From Pseudanabaena sp. FACHB-1998 (GTDB lineage Bacteria; Cyanobacteriota; Cyanobacteriia; Pseudanabaenales; Pseudanabaenaceae), in assembly GCF_014696355.1 (NCBI RefSeq), contig NZ_JACJQA010000024.1, positions 1 through 64,000 of the forward strand: a stretch of 64,000 bases of DNA, written 5' to 3'. Positions within the stretch are counted from its first letter, which is position 1, and each line of letters starts with the position of its first letter. A program made the position numbers and the translations under genes. The notes under the pieces were generated by a model, which searched no databases, was not told the DNA's origin, and saw only the letters and a list, made by a program, of their open reading frames with translations. Below, piece after piece: positions 8,868 through 16,049 of this stretch.

Positions 8868-9078
8868 CCATCACCACTCAACTTCGTCACAGTCAAGCTA
8901 CTTAATTACTAGATATAAGGCAACTTATTAATTATCTTTGGACTTAACTAGTAAAAAGTATGGATTTTGGCGATTCCATCACCGCTCTGCTTCGTCCAAG
9001 CTCGGCTACTTAATACTTAGGTGACGAATTAACATTAAACATGGTCTTGCCTTAGTCCCATCACCACCTAGTTTCGTC
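8868..9078. promoter_or_regulatory. Three copies of a CCATCACC-N7-TTCGTC box
   Basis: The 686-bp divergent gap 8758-9443 holds three imperfect repeats, at 8868-8888, 8976-8996 and 9058-9078. In each copy CCATCACC is followed by TTCGTC with exactly the same spacing. The similarity extends upstream (ATGGT/ATGGA..TTG) and partly downstream (CTACTTAAT.ACT in two copies). Repeat-to-repeat distances are 108 and 82 bp. Identical box spacing with degenerate flanks suggests protein binding sites for the minus-strand secreted-protein gene, or a decayed repeat element. Confidence 0.5.
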
Positions 9079-9364
9079 TAAACTTAGGTTGTCTAATGCT
9101 AAACGATAATCAACAAACTTACATTTCTCTTTAGTCAGACCAAATAGCCCTATCTAAGTCACACTGAAGAGACACATAAATTGCATCATTCTTTCAAACT
9201 ATCAAGAGTTATCTTCGCTAGTTAAAAGCTTAATAATCTTTTAGTTTGACTACGGGCAACTTCCTACAGTTTCTCTCGCATGAATGTATATTACATGAGA
9301 AATTAGAAAGCACAACCCCTAATTTATGTTAATTTTCGTAAAATAGTTATATTTGGGTTATACA

Positions 9365-9414
9365 CTTTAGTTACTTTTGGTTATTTTTAGTTACTTTTAG
9401 TTATTTTTAGCTAT
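9365..9414 (+). promoter_or_regulatory. Five 10-bp direct repeats TTTTAGTTAY upstream of the ferredoxin gene
   Basis: Five consecutive 10-bp units (CTTTAGTTAC, TTTTGGTTAT, TTTTAGTTAC, TTTTAGTTAT, TTTTAGCTAT) end 30 bp before the ferredoxin ATG. Two further RGTTAY copies lie at 9345 and 9356. The 10-bp period puts each copy on the same DNA face. This is typical of a cooperative regulator site or of phased A/T-tract bending. Which regulator is unknown. Confidence 0.5.
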
Positions 9415-9443
9415 ACTTTAATTCCCTGAAACCTAGACTCCAT

Positions 9444-9662
9444 ATGGCTTATACGATCGCATCAAATATTTGTGAAGGCGTAGCAGATTGTGTCCCTGCT
9501 TGTCCTGTTGCCTGCATTGAACAGGGGGATGGTGCTAATAGCAAAGGAACAATTTGGTTCAAGATTGATGCATCAATCTGCATTGACTGTGGCGTATGTT
9601 TACAGGTATGTCCTGTACAGGGAGCAATATTGCCAGAAGAGCGTCCCGAATTGGTAATTTAG
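9444..9662 (+). CDS. Small bacterial-type ferredoxin with two Fe-S cluster motifs
   Basis: A 72-residue soluble electron carrier. The second cluster motif is standard: C46-x2-C49-x2-C52-x3-C56-P. The first is unusual: C10-x5-C16-x3-C20-P-x2-C24, without the CxxC pair of ordinary 2[4Fe-4S] ferredoxins. This resembles seven-iron ferredoxins, where the first cluster is [3Fe-4S]. The redox partner is unknown and no neighbour suggests one. The gene is single. A palindrome overlaps its stop codon and probably terminates it. Confidence 0.85.
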   Translation: MAYTIASNICEGVADCVPACPVACIEQGDGANSKGTIWFKIDASICIDCGVCLQVCPVQGAILPEERPELVI

Positions 9663-9704
9663 AAGTTTTAATTTTGCTGTAGGCAAAATTAAAACTTCTA
9701 AATT
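9656..9704. terminator. Palindrome overlapping the ferredoxin stop codon
   Basis: Inverted repeat AATTTAGAAGTTTTAATTTT-GC...-complement, with the TAG stop (9660-9662) in its left arm. Probable terminator of the ferredoxin gene and a member of the stop-codon-overlapping hairpins. Confidence 0.65.
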
Positions 9705-9752
9705 ACGAAAAAATCTGTTTTTCCTAGATTTAGGATGGGCGTGATATTATAG

Positions 9753-9985
9753 GCTTTAGTACTAGCAGGCAAGTATTAAAGAGTAAGCACTAAGAAAATC
9801 GTGTTTTACCTGTTGTACAAAAGCTCCGACTAGATGCACTTCTTGAGGATCTGCTGCATATATTGCAGACACTTTAGGAGTCCATAACAGCAAAAGCATC
9901 GCATCTGTGATGTTTTTTGCTATGAGCGGTTACAGATTAAAGCACTCAAGGAGTGGGCAATTGTCCCACTTTTTTGTTTTTTAAG
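9753..9985 (+). ncRNA. Candidate structured RNA (6S RNA is one possibility) with Rho-independent terminator
   Basis: No gene is visible in 9663-10152. A TATTAT box at 9745-9750 precedes a stretch whose ends can pair over 8 bp (9753-9760 with 9936-9943), enclosing about 190 nt. Inside are hairpins GTAC..GCAGG/CCTGT..GTAC, CTGCA/TGCAG and a strong AGCAAAA-CATC/GATG-TTTTGCT stem. A GTGGGCAATTGTCCCAC hairpin plus T-run follows at about 9951-9985. Size and closing stem fit 6S RNA, but the branched interior does not match its rod shape well. It could also be a leader of the rimP operon. Confidence 0.38.
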
Positions 9986-10152
9986 CGGGTTTTTAATCTT
10001 GCTTAAAAAGCACCAAACCCAGATGAGAAGTTGCCTTTTAAGGCTAGCTTTACATCACTTGACTGCATATTGCTTGGCTGGATATCGCTTGCCTGCTTAG
10101 TACTTGTCTTGCTCTCCAATTAACTGATCACATTGCTCAAGCCATAAATTTT

Positions 10153-10614
10153 ATGAGTCATCCTCTAATTCCGCAAATTTTTCAAATTGCTGAAGAAGTT
10201 GCCTCGCCTCTTGGGTTAGAGGTTGTTGATGTCGTCTTGCATACTAATAAAAACCCTGTGGTTTTGCGTGTCGATATCCGCAATCCTGACCAAAATACAG
10301 GACTAGATGACTGTGAAAAAATGAGCCGTGCGCTAGAGCCGACTCTGGATGCGATCGATTTGATTCCCCATGCCTATGTGCTAGAGATTTCTAGTCCCGG
10401 TGCAGAACGTCAGTTGCAGGGAGATCGCGAATTTGTTGCTTTTAAAGGGTTTATGGTTACCGTTAGTACGACAGCACCCCATGATGGCAAACAAAGTTGG
10501 AGTGGGCATCTCATAGCACGCAGCGAAACCCATGTCAGCATTAGCCTCAAAGGTCGAATTGTTAATATTCCCCGTGAGCTTATCGATCGCGTTGAACTCA
10601 CAAAAATGGAATAA
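10153..10614 (+). CDS. rimP: Ribosome maturation factor RimP
   Basis: A 153-residue protein needed for 30S subunit maturation, acting in the cytoplasm. It has the RimP N-terminal domain (QIFQIAEEVASPLGLEVVDV, DDCEKMSRALEPTLDAID, YVLEISSPGAERQL) and a C-terminal SH3-like domain. SSPGAERQL is the family hallmark. It is first in a cluster with nusA (66 bp downstream) and ylxR, the usual bacterial order. Start chosen at ATG giving MSHPLIPQIF. Confidence 0.95.
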   Translation: MSHPLIPQIFQIAEEVASPLGLEVVDVVLHTNKNPVVLRVDIRNPDQNTGLDDCEKMSRALEPTLDAIDLIPHAYVLEISSPGAERQLQGDREFVAFKGFMVTVSTTAPHDGKQSWSGHLIARSETHVSISLKGRIVNIPRELIDRVELTKME

Positions 10615-10680
10615 CCGAGCTATTTACAATTCTGAATATTTTGTCTGAAGCAAATATAGAAATAAGAAACGAGAAAAATT

Positions 10681-11913
10681 ATGTCATTGTTGAATTTACC
10701 TGGCTTAGGACAAATGGTAGAGGTGATTAGCAAAGAGCGAAATCTACCAAAGCACGCGGTACAAAATGCTTTACGGGAAGCTTTGCTTAAGGGATATGAG
10801 CGCTTTCGCAAGACCTATCGTTCCGATGGGATTAATTTTGAAGAGGAGCATTTTAATAACTTTGATGTGGAACTCGATCTCGAAGGTGAAGGATTTCGAG
10901 TATTAGCCACGAAAACAATTGTGGATGAAGTTAGTGATGCCGATCATGAAATTGGCTTATCGGAAGTACGCGAAGTTGCGCCCGAAGCCCAAGCTGGTGG
11001 AACTGTAGTAGTCGATGTTACCCCTGAGCAGGGAGATTTTGGGCGGATGGCCGCTATTCAGACGAAGCAAGTATTAGCCCAAAAATTAAGGGATCAACAG
11101 CGCAAAATCATCCAAGAAGAGTTTCAAGATGTTGAGGGAACCGTATTACAGGGACGAGTATTACGCTTTGAAACTACCTCAGTAATTATGGCGGTAAGCA
11201 GTGGGTTTGGTCAGCCTGAAGTTGAAGCCGAGCTACCTAAGCGCGAACAACTAGCTGGCGAAAGACCCTATCGTCCAAACACCACTTTGAAGGTTTATTT
11301 AAAGAAGGTATTTGAGGGTTCCCGCCGAGGTCCTCAATTGTTAGTTTCCCGTGCCGATGCAGGGCTAGTTGTGTATTTATTTGCCAATGAAGTGCCTGAA
11401 ATTGAGGAAGAAATTGTGCGGATTGTCGCCGTGGCAAGGGAAGCGAATCCACCATCGCCTGCGGTAGGTCCTCGCACCAAAATTGCGGTGGATACCCTGG
11501 AGCGCGATGTCGATCCTGTGGGTGCTTGCATTGGAGCGCGAGGCGCAAGAATTCAAGCGGTGGTATCAGAACTGCGGGGTGAAAAGATTGATGTGATCCG
11601 TTGGTCGCCCGATCCATCTACCTATATAGCCAATTCCCTCAGCCCGGCCAGAATTCAAGAAGTACGGTTGATTAATGCCAACGAAAGAATTGCCCATGTG
11701 CTGGTTCCTGAGGATCAACTGAGCTTAGCGATCGGTAAGGAGGGGCAGAATGTGCGCTTGGCAGCTCGTTTGACAGGTTGGAAAATTGATATCAAGAATT
11801 TGGCAAAATACGATTATGAGGAGGAGGAGCGTAAGATGCAAGCCAGTAATGCTTTGGCGTTAGAAGCTTATGATCCTTCCGAAGAAGAAGATGAAGACTA
11901 CGACAATAACTAA
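10681..11913 (+). CDS. nusA: Transcription termination/antitermination factor NusA
   Basis: A 410-residue RNA polymerase-binding elongation factor that modulates pausing, termination and antitermination. Domain order is an N-terminal RNAP-binding domain (to about 125), an S1 domain (about 135-215) and two KH domains (about 230-370). Conserved stretches include DPVGACIGARGARIQAV and LSLAIGKEGQNVRLAARLTG. It ends in an acidic tail (EEEDEDYDNN) and lacks the extra C-terminal acidic repeats of the E. coli protein, as is usual in cyanobacteria. A strong hairpin at 11939-11983 separates it from ylxR. Confidence 0.96.
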   Translation: MSLLNLPGLGQMVEVISKERNLPKHAVQNALREALLKGYERFRKTYRSDGINFEEEHFNNFDVELDLEGEGFRVLATKTIVDEVSDADHEIGLSEVREVAPEAQAGGTVVVDVTPEQGDFGRMAAIQTKQVLAQKLRDQQRKIIQEEFQDVEGTVLQGRVLRFETTSVIMAVSSGFGQPEVEAELPKREQLAGERPYRPNTTLKVYLKKVFEGSRRGPQLLVSRADAGLVVYLFANEVPEIEEEIVRIVAVAREANPPSPAVGPRTKIAVDTLERDVDPVGACIGARGARIQAVVSELRGEKIDVIRWSPDPSTYIANSLSPARIQEVRLINANERIAHVLVPEDQLSLAIGKEGQNVRLAARLTGWKIDIKNLAKYDYEEEERKMQASNALALEAYDPSEEEDEDYDNN

Positions 11914-11938
11914 GGGACGCTCAGTAAAATAGAAAGCC

Positions 11939-11983
11939 AAATTTTTGTGATGTGGCAAAGTCGTGTCACATCACAAAAATTTA
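11939..11983. repeat. Palindrome between nusA and ylxR
   Basis: Inverted repeat CAAATTTTTGTGATGTG and complement around a CAAAGTCGTG loop. It is not followed by a clear T-run on the plus strand, so it may attenuate rather than end transcription from nusA into ylxR. Confidence 0.65.
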
Positions 11984-12040
11984 GTTTTTATAAAATTACA
12001 AAACCATAGTCAAAATTTTAAAATTTAGGAGTAAATCAGT

Positions 12041-12346
12041 TTGGCTCTTAAGCTACACCGTCGTTGTGTTAGTTGCCAATGTGTCGCCCTCCGAGATAAC
12101 TTTTGGCGAGTAGTACGTGTACCAATCGCTTTACATGCAAATCAAAGTGCAAATCAAAGTGCAAATCAACAAAAAAGCAACTCTCAGCAGTTCCAAGTCT
12201 CGCTAGACGAGGGAATGGGGCGATCAGCTTATCTGTGCAAAAAATTAGAATGCTTGCAAATTGCCCAAAAGAAAAATCGCTTGGGGCGATCGCTGCGTAC
12301 CCATATTCCCAATGAAATTTTTGATATCCTCAAATCGCGTTTATAG
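12041..12346 (+). CDS. ylxR: YlxR-family RNA-binding protein
   Basis: A 101-residue protein of the YlxR (DUF448) family. The N-terminal signature RRCVSCQCVALRDNFWRVVR and the downstream helix (GRSAYLCKKLECLQIAQKKN, LGRSL) are characteristic. The start is a TTG at 12041, with a TAGGAG ribosome site 10 bp upstream. An NQSANQSANQ insert (three 12-bp repeats, GCAAATCAAAGT) lengthens the loop between the two halves. In most bacteria ylxR sits between nusA and infB. Here galE follows instead. Confidence 0.9.
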   Translation: MALKLHRRCVSCQCVALRDNFWRVVRVPIALHANQSANQSANQQKSNSQQFQVSLDEGMGRSAYLCKKLECLQIAQKKNRLGRSLRTHIPNEIFDILKSRL

Positions 12347-12364
12347 AAAATTAATGGCAAATTT

Positions 12365-13354
12365 ATGAGCAAGCAAACAATTCTGGTCACAGGTGGTGCG
12401 GGTTATATCGGCTCCCATGCGGTCAAGGCTCTCCAAAATGGTGGCTACGAGGTTTTGATTTTAGACAATCTTGTATATGGGCATCGCGATATAGCCGAAA
12501 CCTTGGGAGCAGAATTGATCGTTGGTGATACAAACGATCGCCAATTGTTAGATAAATTATTTAGCGATCGCGCCATTAGTGCGGTGATGCACTTTGCCGC
12601 CTATGCCTATGTGGGTGAATCGGTCACCCAGCCCGATAAGTACTATCGCAATAATGTGGTCGGAACTTTATCGTTGCTAGAGGCGATGGTCGCGGCAAAG
12701 ATCAAAACCTTTGTATTTTCTTCGACCTGCGCGAGCTATGGTGTACCGCAACAAATTCCCATTGGGGAAGATCATCCCCAAGCGCCGATCAATCCCTATG
12801 GTGCGACTAAACTCATGGTCGAGCGAATTTTGCAGGATTTTGACGTTGCCTATGGCTTAAAGTCAGTGATTTTTCGATATTTTAATGCGGCGGGAGCCGA
12901 TCCTGATGGGGCGATCGGCGAGGATCACAATCCTGAGACACATTTAATTCCATTAATTTTGCAAACTGCTTTAGGCAAGCGGGACGCGATTACCGTCTAT
13001 GGGACTGATTACCCAACGTCAGACGGTACTTGCATTCGCGACTATATCCATGTGTCAGATTTAGCGGCCGCCCATGTCTTAGGGTTGCAGTATTTGCTCA
13101 ATGGCAACCAGAGCGAAATTTTTAATTTAGGTAATGGCAACGGGTTTTCGGTCAAAGAAGTGATTGATGCGGCTAAGCAAATTACGGGTAAGCCGATCAA
13201 TGTGTTGTTTGGCGATCGCCGTGCAGGTGATCCACCTGCCTTGGTGGGCAGCAGTGAGAAGGCACGTAAAATTCTAAACTGGCAGCCGAAGTATGCTGAT
13301 TTGCATTTAATTTTGCAACACGCTTGGCAATGGCATCAAAAACACCATGCTTAG
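12365..13354 (+). CDS. galE: UDP-glucose 4-epimerase GalE
   Basis: A 329-residue short-chain dehydrogenase/reductase that interconverts UDP-glucose and UDP-galactose with bound NAD. It has the NAD-binding GGAGYIGS motif at about 10-17, the catalytic Ser in FSSTCASYG, and Y-x3-K in NPYGATK. FRYFNAAGADPDG and GTCIRDYIHVSDLA are GalE-specific. Full length. It lies 18 bp after ylxR and may be co-transcribed with the rimP-nusA-ylxR cluster, though functionally it fits the sugar-nucleotide supply for the exopolysaccharide genes in the window. The stop codon lies in a long palindrome. Confidence 0.95.
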   Translation: MSKQTILVTGGAGYIGSHAVKALQNGGYEVLILDNLVYGHRDIAETLGAELIVGDTNDRQLLDKLFSDRAISAVMHFAAYAYVGESVTQPDKYYRNNVVGTLSLLEAMVAAKIKTFVFSSTCASYGVPQQIPIGEDHPQAPINPYGATKLMVERILQDFDVAYGLKSVIFRYFNAAGADPDGAIGEDHNPETHLIPLILQTALGKRDAITVYGTDYPTSDGTCIRDYIHVSDLAAAHVLGLQYLLNGNQSEIFNLGNGNGFSVKEVIDAAKQITGKPINVLFGDRRAGDPPALVGSSEKARKILNWQPKYADLHLILQHAWQWHQKHHA

Positions 13355-13419
13355 CCAAACCAAGATATTTTCTGAAAGTGTTACTTAACAACACTTTCAG
13401 AAAATATCTTGGTTTGGCT
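13353..13419. terminator. Long palindrome overlapping the galE stop codon
   Basis: Perfect inverted repeat with about 30-bp arms (AGCCAAACCAAGATATTTTC and complement) and loop ACTTAAC. It starts at the galE stop codon and ends 15 bp before the end of the convergent pterin dehydratase gene. Likely bidirectional terminator. Confidence 0.7.
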
Positions 13420-13434
13420 TGGAGCGCCAAGCGC

Positions 13435-13719
13435 TTAAAGCAATTTGTCAATTTTTTGAGCAAGCTCAAAGTCGAGAGCGCTAATGCCATCAGCATCATG
13501 GGTCGTGAGATCGATCCTGACTTTGTTGTAGACATTAAAAAGTTCAGGATGATGTTCCATTTTGTCGGCAACGATCGCCACTTTGCTAATAAAGCCAAAG
13601 GCTTCGACAAAATCACGGAATTTGAAGTTTTTTTGTAACTTGTGATCAACGACAGCCCACCCTGCTAACTGGGCGATCGCTGAAGAAATTTCAACTTCCG
13701 ATAATTTTTGAATAGCCAT
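13435..13719 (-). CDS. 4a-hydroxytetrahydrobiopterin dehydratase (PCD/DCoH)
   Basis: A 94-residue pterin-4a-carbinolamine dehydratase. The active-site signature is visible as [20 protein letters not shown] followed by [12 protein letters not shown]: the HHPE histidines, an aromatic, and the distal THD. Length is normal. It recycles oxidised pterin cofactor. No aromatic amino-acid hydroxylase is adjacent. Converges with galE. Confidence 0.93.
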   Translation of the reverse strand: MAIQKLSEVEISSAIAQLAGWAVVDHKLQKNFKFRDFVEAFGFISKVAIVADKMEHHPELFNVYNKVRIDLTTHDADGISALDFELAQKIDKLL

Positions 13720-13734
13720 ATTTGTTTCCTAAAA

Positions 13735-13774
13735 AAATTAGAGATGCGCGGCAAAGCCACACATCTCTAATTTT
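13735..13774. repeat. Palindrome
   Basis: Imperfect inverted repeat AAAATTAGAGATGCGCGGC/...CACATCTCTAATTTT just upstream of the pterin dehydratase start codon. Confidence 0.65.
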
Positions 13775-13814
13775 AGGCTTGGTTTTTTGTAACTTATAGC
13801 GGGTTGCCATTCTT

Positions 13815-13944
13815 AAACCAGAAGCGAGTTGCGGCGCGAAGCACCGCAACTCGCTTCTGGGGTTTTGATTTAGCAAATGCTCACAGTTATAAGTTTTGCT
13901 TAGAAAATCCAAAAATAAAGGCGGCGCGATGCGCCGCCTTTATT
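13815..13944. repeat. Composite hairpin repeat, copy 1 (downstream of the SpoIID gene)
   Basis: Two hairpins in a fixed order. Hairpin A (13815-13866) has arms AAACCAGAAGCGAGTTGCGG. A spacer containing AAGTTTTGCTTAGAAAATCC follows. Hairpin B (13914-13944) is AATAAAGGCGGCGC-GAT-complement. The same order recurs at 14983-15140. Copy 1 ends 27 bp after the minus-strand SpoIID-like gene stops at 13971, so hairpin B may also terminate it. Confidence 0.75.
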
Positions 13945-13970
13945 AAAAAAAAGAGGCTTAGCCACTTTTT

Positions 13971-14780
13971 TTAATTCTTAATTGGTTGATCTCGATACCA
14001 CCAAGACAAAATCTGTACCCAATTCCAGCCATTTTGCGCCATTTGCTGAGTCATCTCTTGATCAAGATGCTGACCATCGGACACAGGCATATATCCGCCA
14101 CCCCAGCTAATCCAATTTCGAGGTAGACGAGCGCGATAGTAACCATTAAATCCTGGTCTCAGCATATAGCCAGCCGTCGAAGCAACAGCTTGATCACTAC
14201 GGCTATGGATGAGGGCGATCGCTTGCCCCGTTTGGGGATCAAAACGATAAAAACCTTTATAAACCTGATCGCGAGTATCACTTACCAAATCGTAAGGAGC
14301 CTCGCCCCATTTACGCTGACGTTGCGTATTGACCGCATAACTCCTTGCCGCAACCGCTTGCGCCATCAATGCGTCCATGTGCCAACTGGCAGGCATCTCA
14401 TTAGGAACGACACTGCGAAGATATTCCTCTAGAGATAAAACATTAACGGCGATCGCTTTATTATTCCAAGCGCGTAACTCAATTTCACCTGGATAGAGAT
14501 TGCTGCCGACTTGCACCAATCCATTGTTACTAGGACTAATACGATAAGCAGATGTAAGAGGTAATGTGTACCATTTACCAGGATCGAGTCGCCGACTAGC
14601 CTGACCCGAAATTTGTAAAGTAGCAGGTTGAGTAACCGCAACGGACATCTTGGAGCTATTTTCTTCTCTTACCAATACCCGTAAGAGGTTAGCTGCCGCC
14701 GCCTGAGATACGCCAGCCACAAGTACCAATACTAAGGACAAAATTAGCGTATACATCCCTTTGGAGAAGTGTTTCATCAT
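13971..14780 (-). CDS. SpoIID/LytB-domain protein (putative peptidoglycan-acting, exported)
   Basis: A 269-residue exported protein. The N-terminal signal peptide spans roughly residues 1-30 (YTLILSLVLVLVAGVSQAAA). The SpoIID domain is shown by LEEYLRSVVPNEMPASWHMD followed by ALMAQAVAARSYA, with the Glu equivalent to the catalytic acid of SpoIID lytic transglycosylases, and by SDTRDQVYKG. Cyanobacteria do not sporulate, so the role is probably wall remodelling. The C-terminal part (WISWGGGYMP) is typical of cyanobacterial members. An MM start leaves one-codon ambiguity. The gene is bracketed by two composite repeats. Confidence 0.9.
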   Translation of the reverse strand: MMKHFSKGMYTLILSLVLVLVAGVSQAAAANLLRVLVREENSSKMSVAVTQPATLQISGQASRRLDPGKWYTLPLTSAYRISPSNNGLVQVGSNLYPGEIELRAWNNKAIAVNVLSLEEYLRSVVPNEMPASWHMDALMAQAVAARSYAVNTQRQRKWGEAPYDLVSDTRDQVYKGFYRFDPQTGQAIALIHSRSDQAVASTAGYMLRPGFNGYYRARLPRNWISWGGGYMPVSDGQHLDQEMTQQMAQNGWNWVQILSWWYRDQPIKN

Positions 14781-14982
14781 TAGTTAGTCACTCACACCTA
14801 TGAGCAGAGAATGTAACAGTTTAAATATATTTTAAATATATTGTGAATAGTTTTTAAGTTATTCGGGGGTAGCCACGAATAACCAGATAGTTTAGCAAAA
14901 CAATTCGATTTTGATAAACATTATTTTCGCTGGACTTGCTGAAAAATAAGTATAGTTGTGGTCACTTGCCTTAGAACAAATC

Positions 14983-15140
14983 AAAACCAGAAGCGAGTTG
15001 CGGCGCGAAGCGCCACAACTCGCTTCTGGTTTTGTGTCCTAACCAGAATAGCAACAACTATTAGTGAAAACAACTGAGCCAGTTTTGCTTAGGACATCCT
15101 CAACAAATAAAGGCGGTGCATCGCATCACCTTTATTTGTT
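14983..15140. repeat. Composite hairpin repeat, copy 2 (upstream of the SpoIID gene)
   Basis: Same architecture and orientation as 13815-13944. Hairpin A (14983-15033, arms AAAACCAGAAGCGAGTTG) is followed by a spacer with GTTTTGCTTAGGACATCC (15082-15099) and then hairpin B (15102-15140, AACAAATAAAGGCGGTGC). The left flank ATAGTTGTGGTCACTTGCC also resembles the flank of the 36996 hairpin. The gap 14781-15177 holds nothing else I can identify except the rnpB promoter. Confidence 0.75.
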
Positions 15141-15177
15141 TGAGATTTAATCATGCTCAGCTACTTAGTACATAATA

Positions 15178-15651
15178 GAGATTGGAAAGAGCAAGCGTGC
15201 GGTTGCGAAACTTATTTCAAGATTTATCTTAGATGCAAGTTTTGAGGAAAGTCCGGGCTTCCCCGAAGATCAGGCTGCTGGATAATGCCCAGTGCGAGCG
15301 ATCGTGAGGATAGTGCCACAGAAAGATACCGCCCATTGATAAATAGCGCTTCGCAATACTTATTCAATGGGTAAGGGTGCAAAGGTGTGTTAAGAGCGCA
15401 CCAGCAGAGTCGTGAGGCTCTGGCTCGGTAAACCCCAGTTGGAAGCAAGGCGAGAGAATACAAGTGTTGCGATCTTCAATTTGATCTTGTATTCGTTGCT
15501 TAAAGTGATGGTTTAGTGAAAGCTAGGCGATCGCTATGTAAGTGTGTGCCGCATGAGGTATTTGGTAACAAATATCCCAGATAGATAACCGCTAAGGAGT
15601 TGAAAAACTCCCCAAACAGAACCCGGCTTATGTCTTACTCTTTCTATCTCC
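15178..15651 (+). ncRNA. rnpB: RNase P RNA
   Basis: The catalytic RNA that trims the 5' leader of tRNA precursors. The universal CR-I block GAGGAAAGTCCGGGC and the 3' block CAGAACCCGGCTTA are both present, with AAACCCC and GGTAA elements between. The ends pair as helix P1: GAGATTGGAAAGAG at 15178-15191 with CTCTTTCTATCTC at 15638-15650. A CATAAT box at 15171-15176 lies very close to this 5' end, so the exact transcription start is uncertain by a few bases. A-type cyanobacterial length (about 470 nt). Confidence 0.95.
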
Positions 15652-15708
15652 TTTGGTAAGCAAGAATTAGGTTTTATGGTAACGCAAGAAATATCTGGGA
15701 CAAATCCA

Positions 15709-15760
15709 AGCCCACAAGATAATTGAAGGCGCGAAGTATCGTCTATTATCTTGTGGGCTT
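15709..15760. repeat. Palindrome downstream of rnpB
   Basis: Inverted repeat AAGCCCACAAGATAAT...ATTATCTTGTGGGCTT followed by TATGTCCTCAGCAAAACTTA, the flank shared with other hairpins of this window. It lies in the 398-bp gap 15652-16049. A second AT-rich inverted repeat is at 15838-15879 (TCAAAAAATC/GATTTTTTGA type). Nothing else is evident in the gap. Confidence 0.7.
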
Positions 15761-15837
15761 TATGTCCTCAGCAAAACTTACAGGGCTACCTCAGTAATTT
15801 CTTGAATAACCTTAATAATTTATTTAGCTTTTATTGA

Positions 15838-15879
15838 CAATCAAAAAATCAAAAAGCAGATTTTTTATTTTTTGATTGA
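15838..15879. repeat. AT-rich inverted repeat
   Basis: CAATCAAAAAATCAAAAAGC...TTTTTTATTTTTTGATTG, an imperfect palindrome upstream of the 7TM-HD gene. It may simply be a weak terminator. Confidence 0.5.
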
Positions 15880-16049
15880 AATTCAACAAAGAAATCTGGT
15901 AAATCTAGATGATATCTACGATTTTTTTAACTGCAAATTAATTTCAAACTAATTCCCAATTAATTGCAGTCTCCATAATGGCAACTTGCTGATAGCAACT
16001 TGAACTGTATTTGTTTTTACAAAGCCTTTTAATTTAGAGTAATCAAATT

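Noticed and set aside
12103-12315. Alternative frame of 70 codons inside ylxR
   Set aside because: The YlxR signature is in the frame starting at TTG 12041. The other frame translates the repeat as a Lys/Cys-rich run.
13324-13638. Plus-strand frame through the galE terminator palindrome and the pterin dehydratase gene
   Set aside because: It is antisense to a clear PCD gene and starts in a palindrome.
15224-15463. Minus-strand open frame of 79 codons
   Set aside because: Lies wholly inside the RNase P RNA on the other strand, with no homology.
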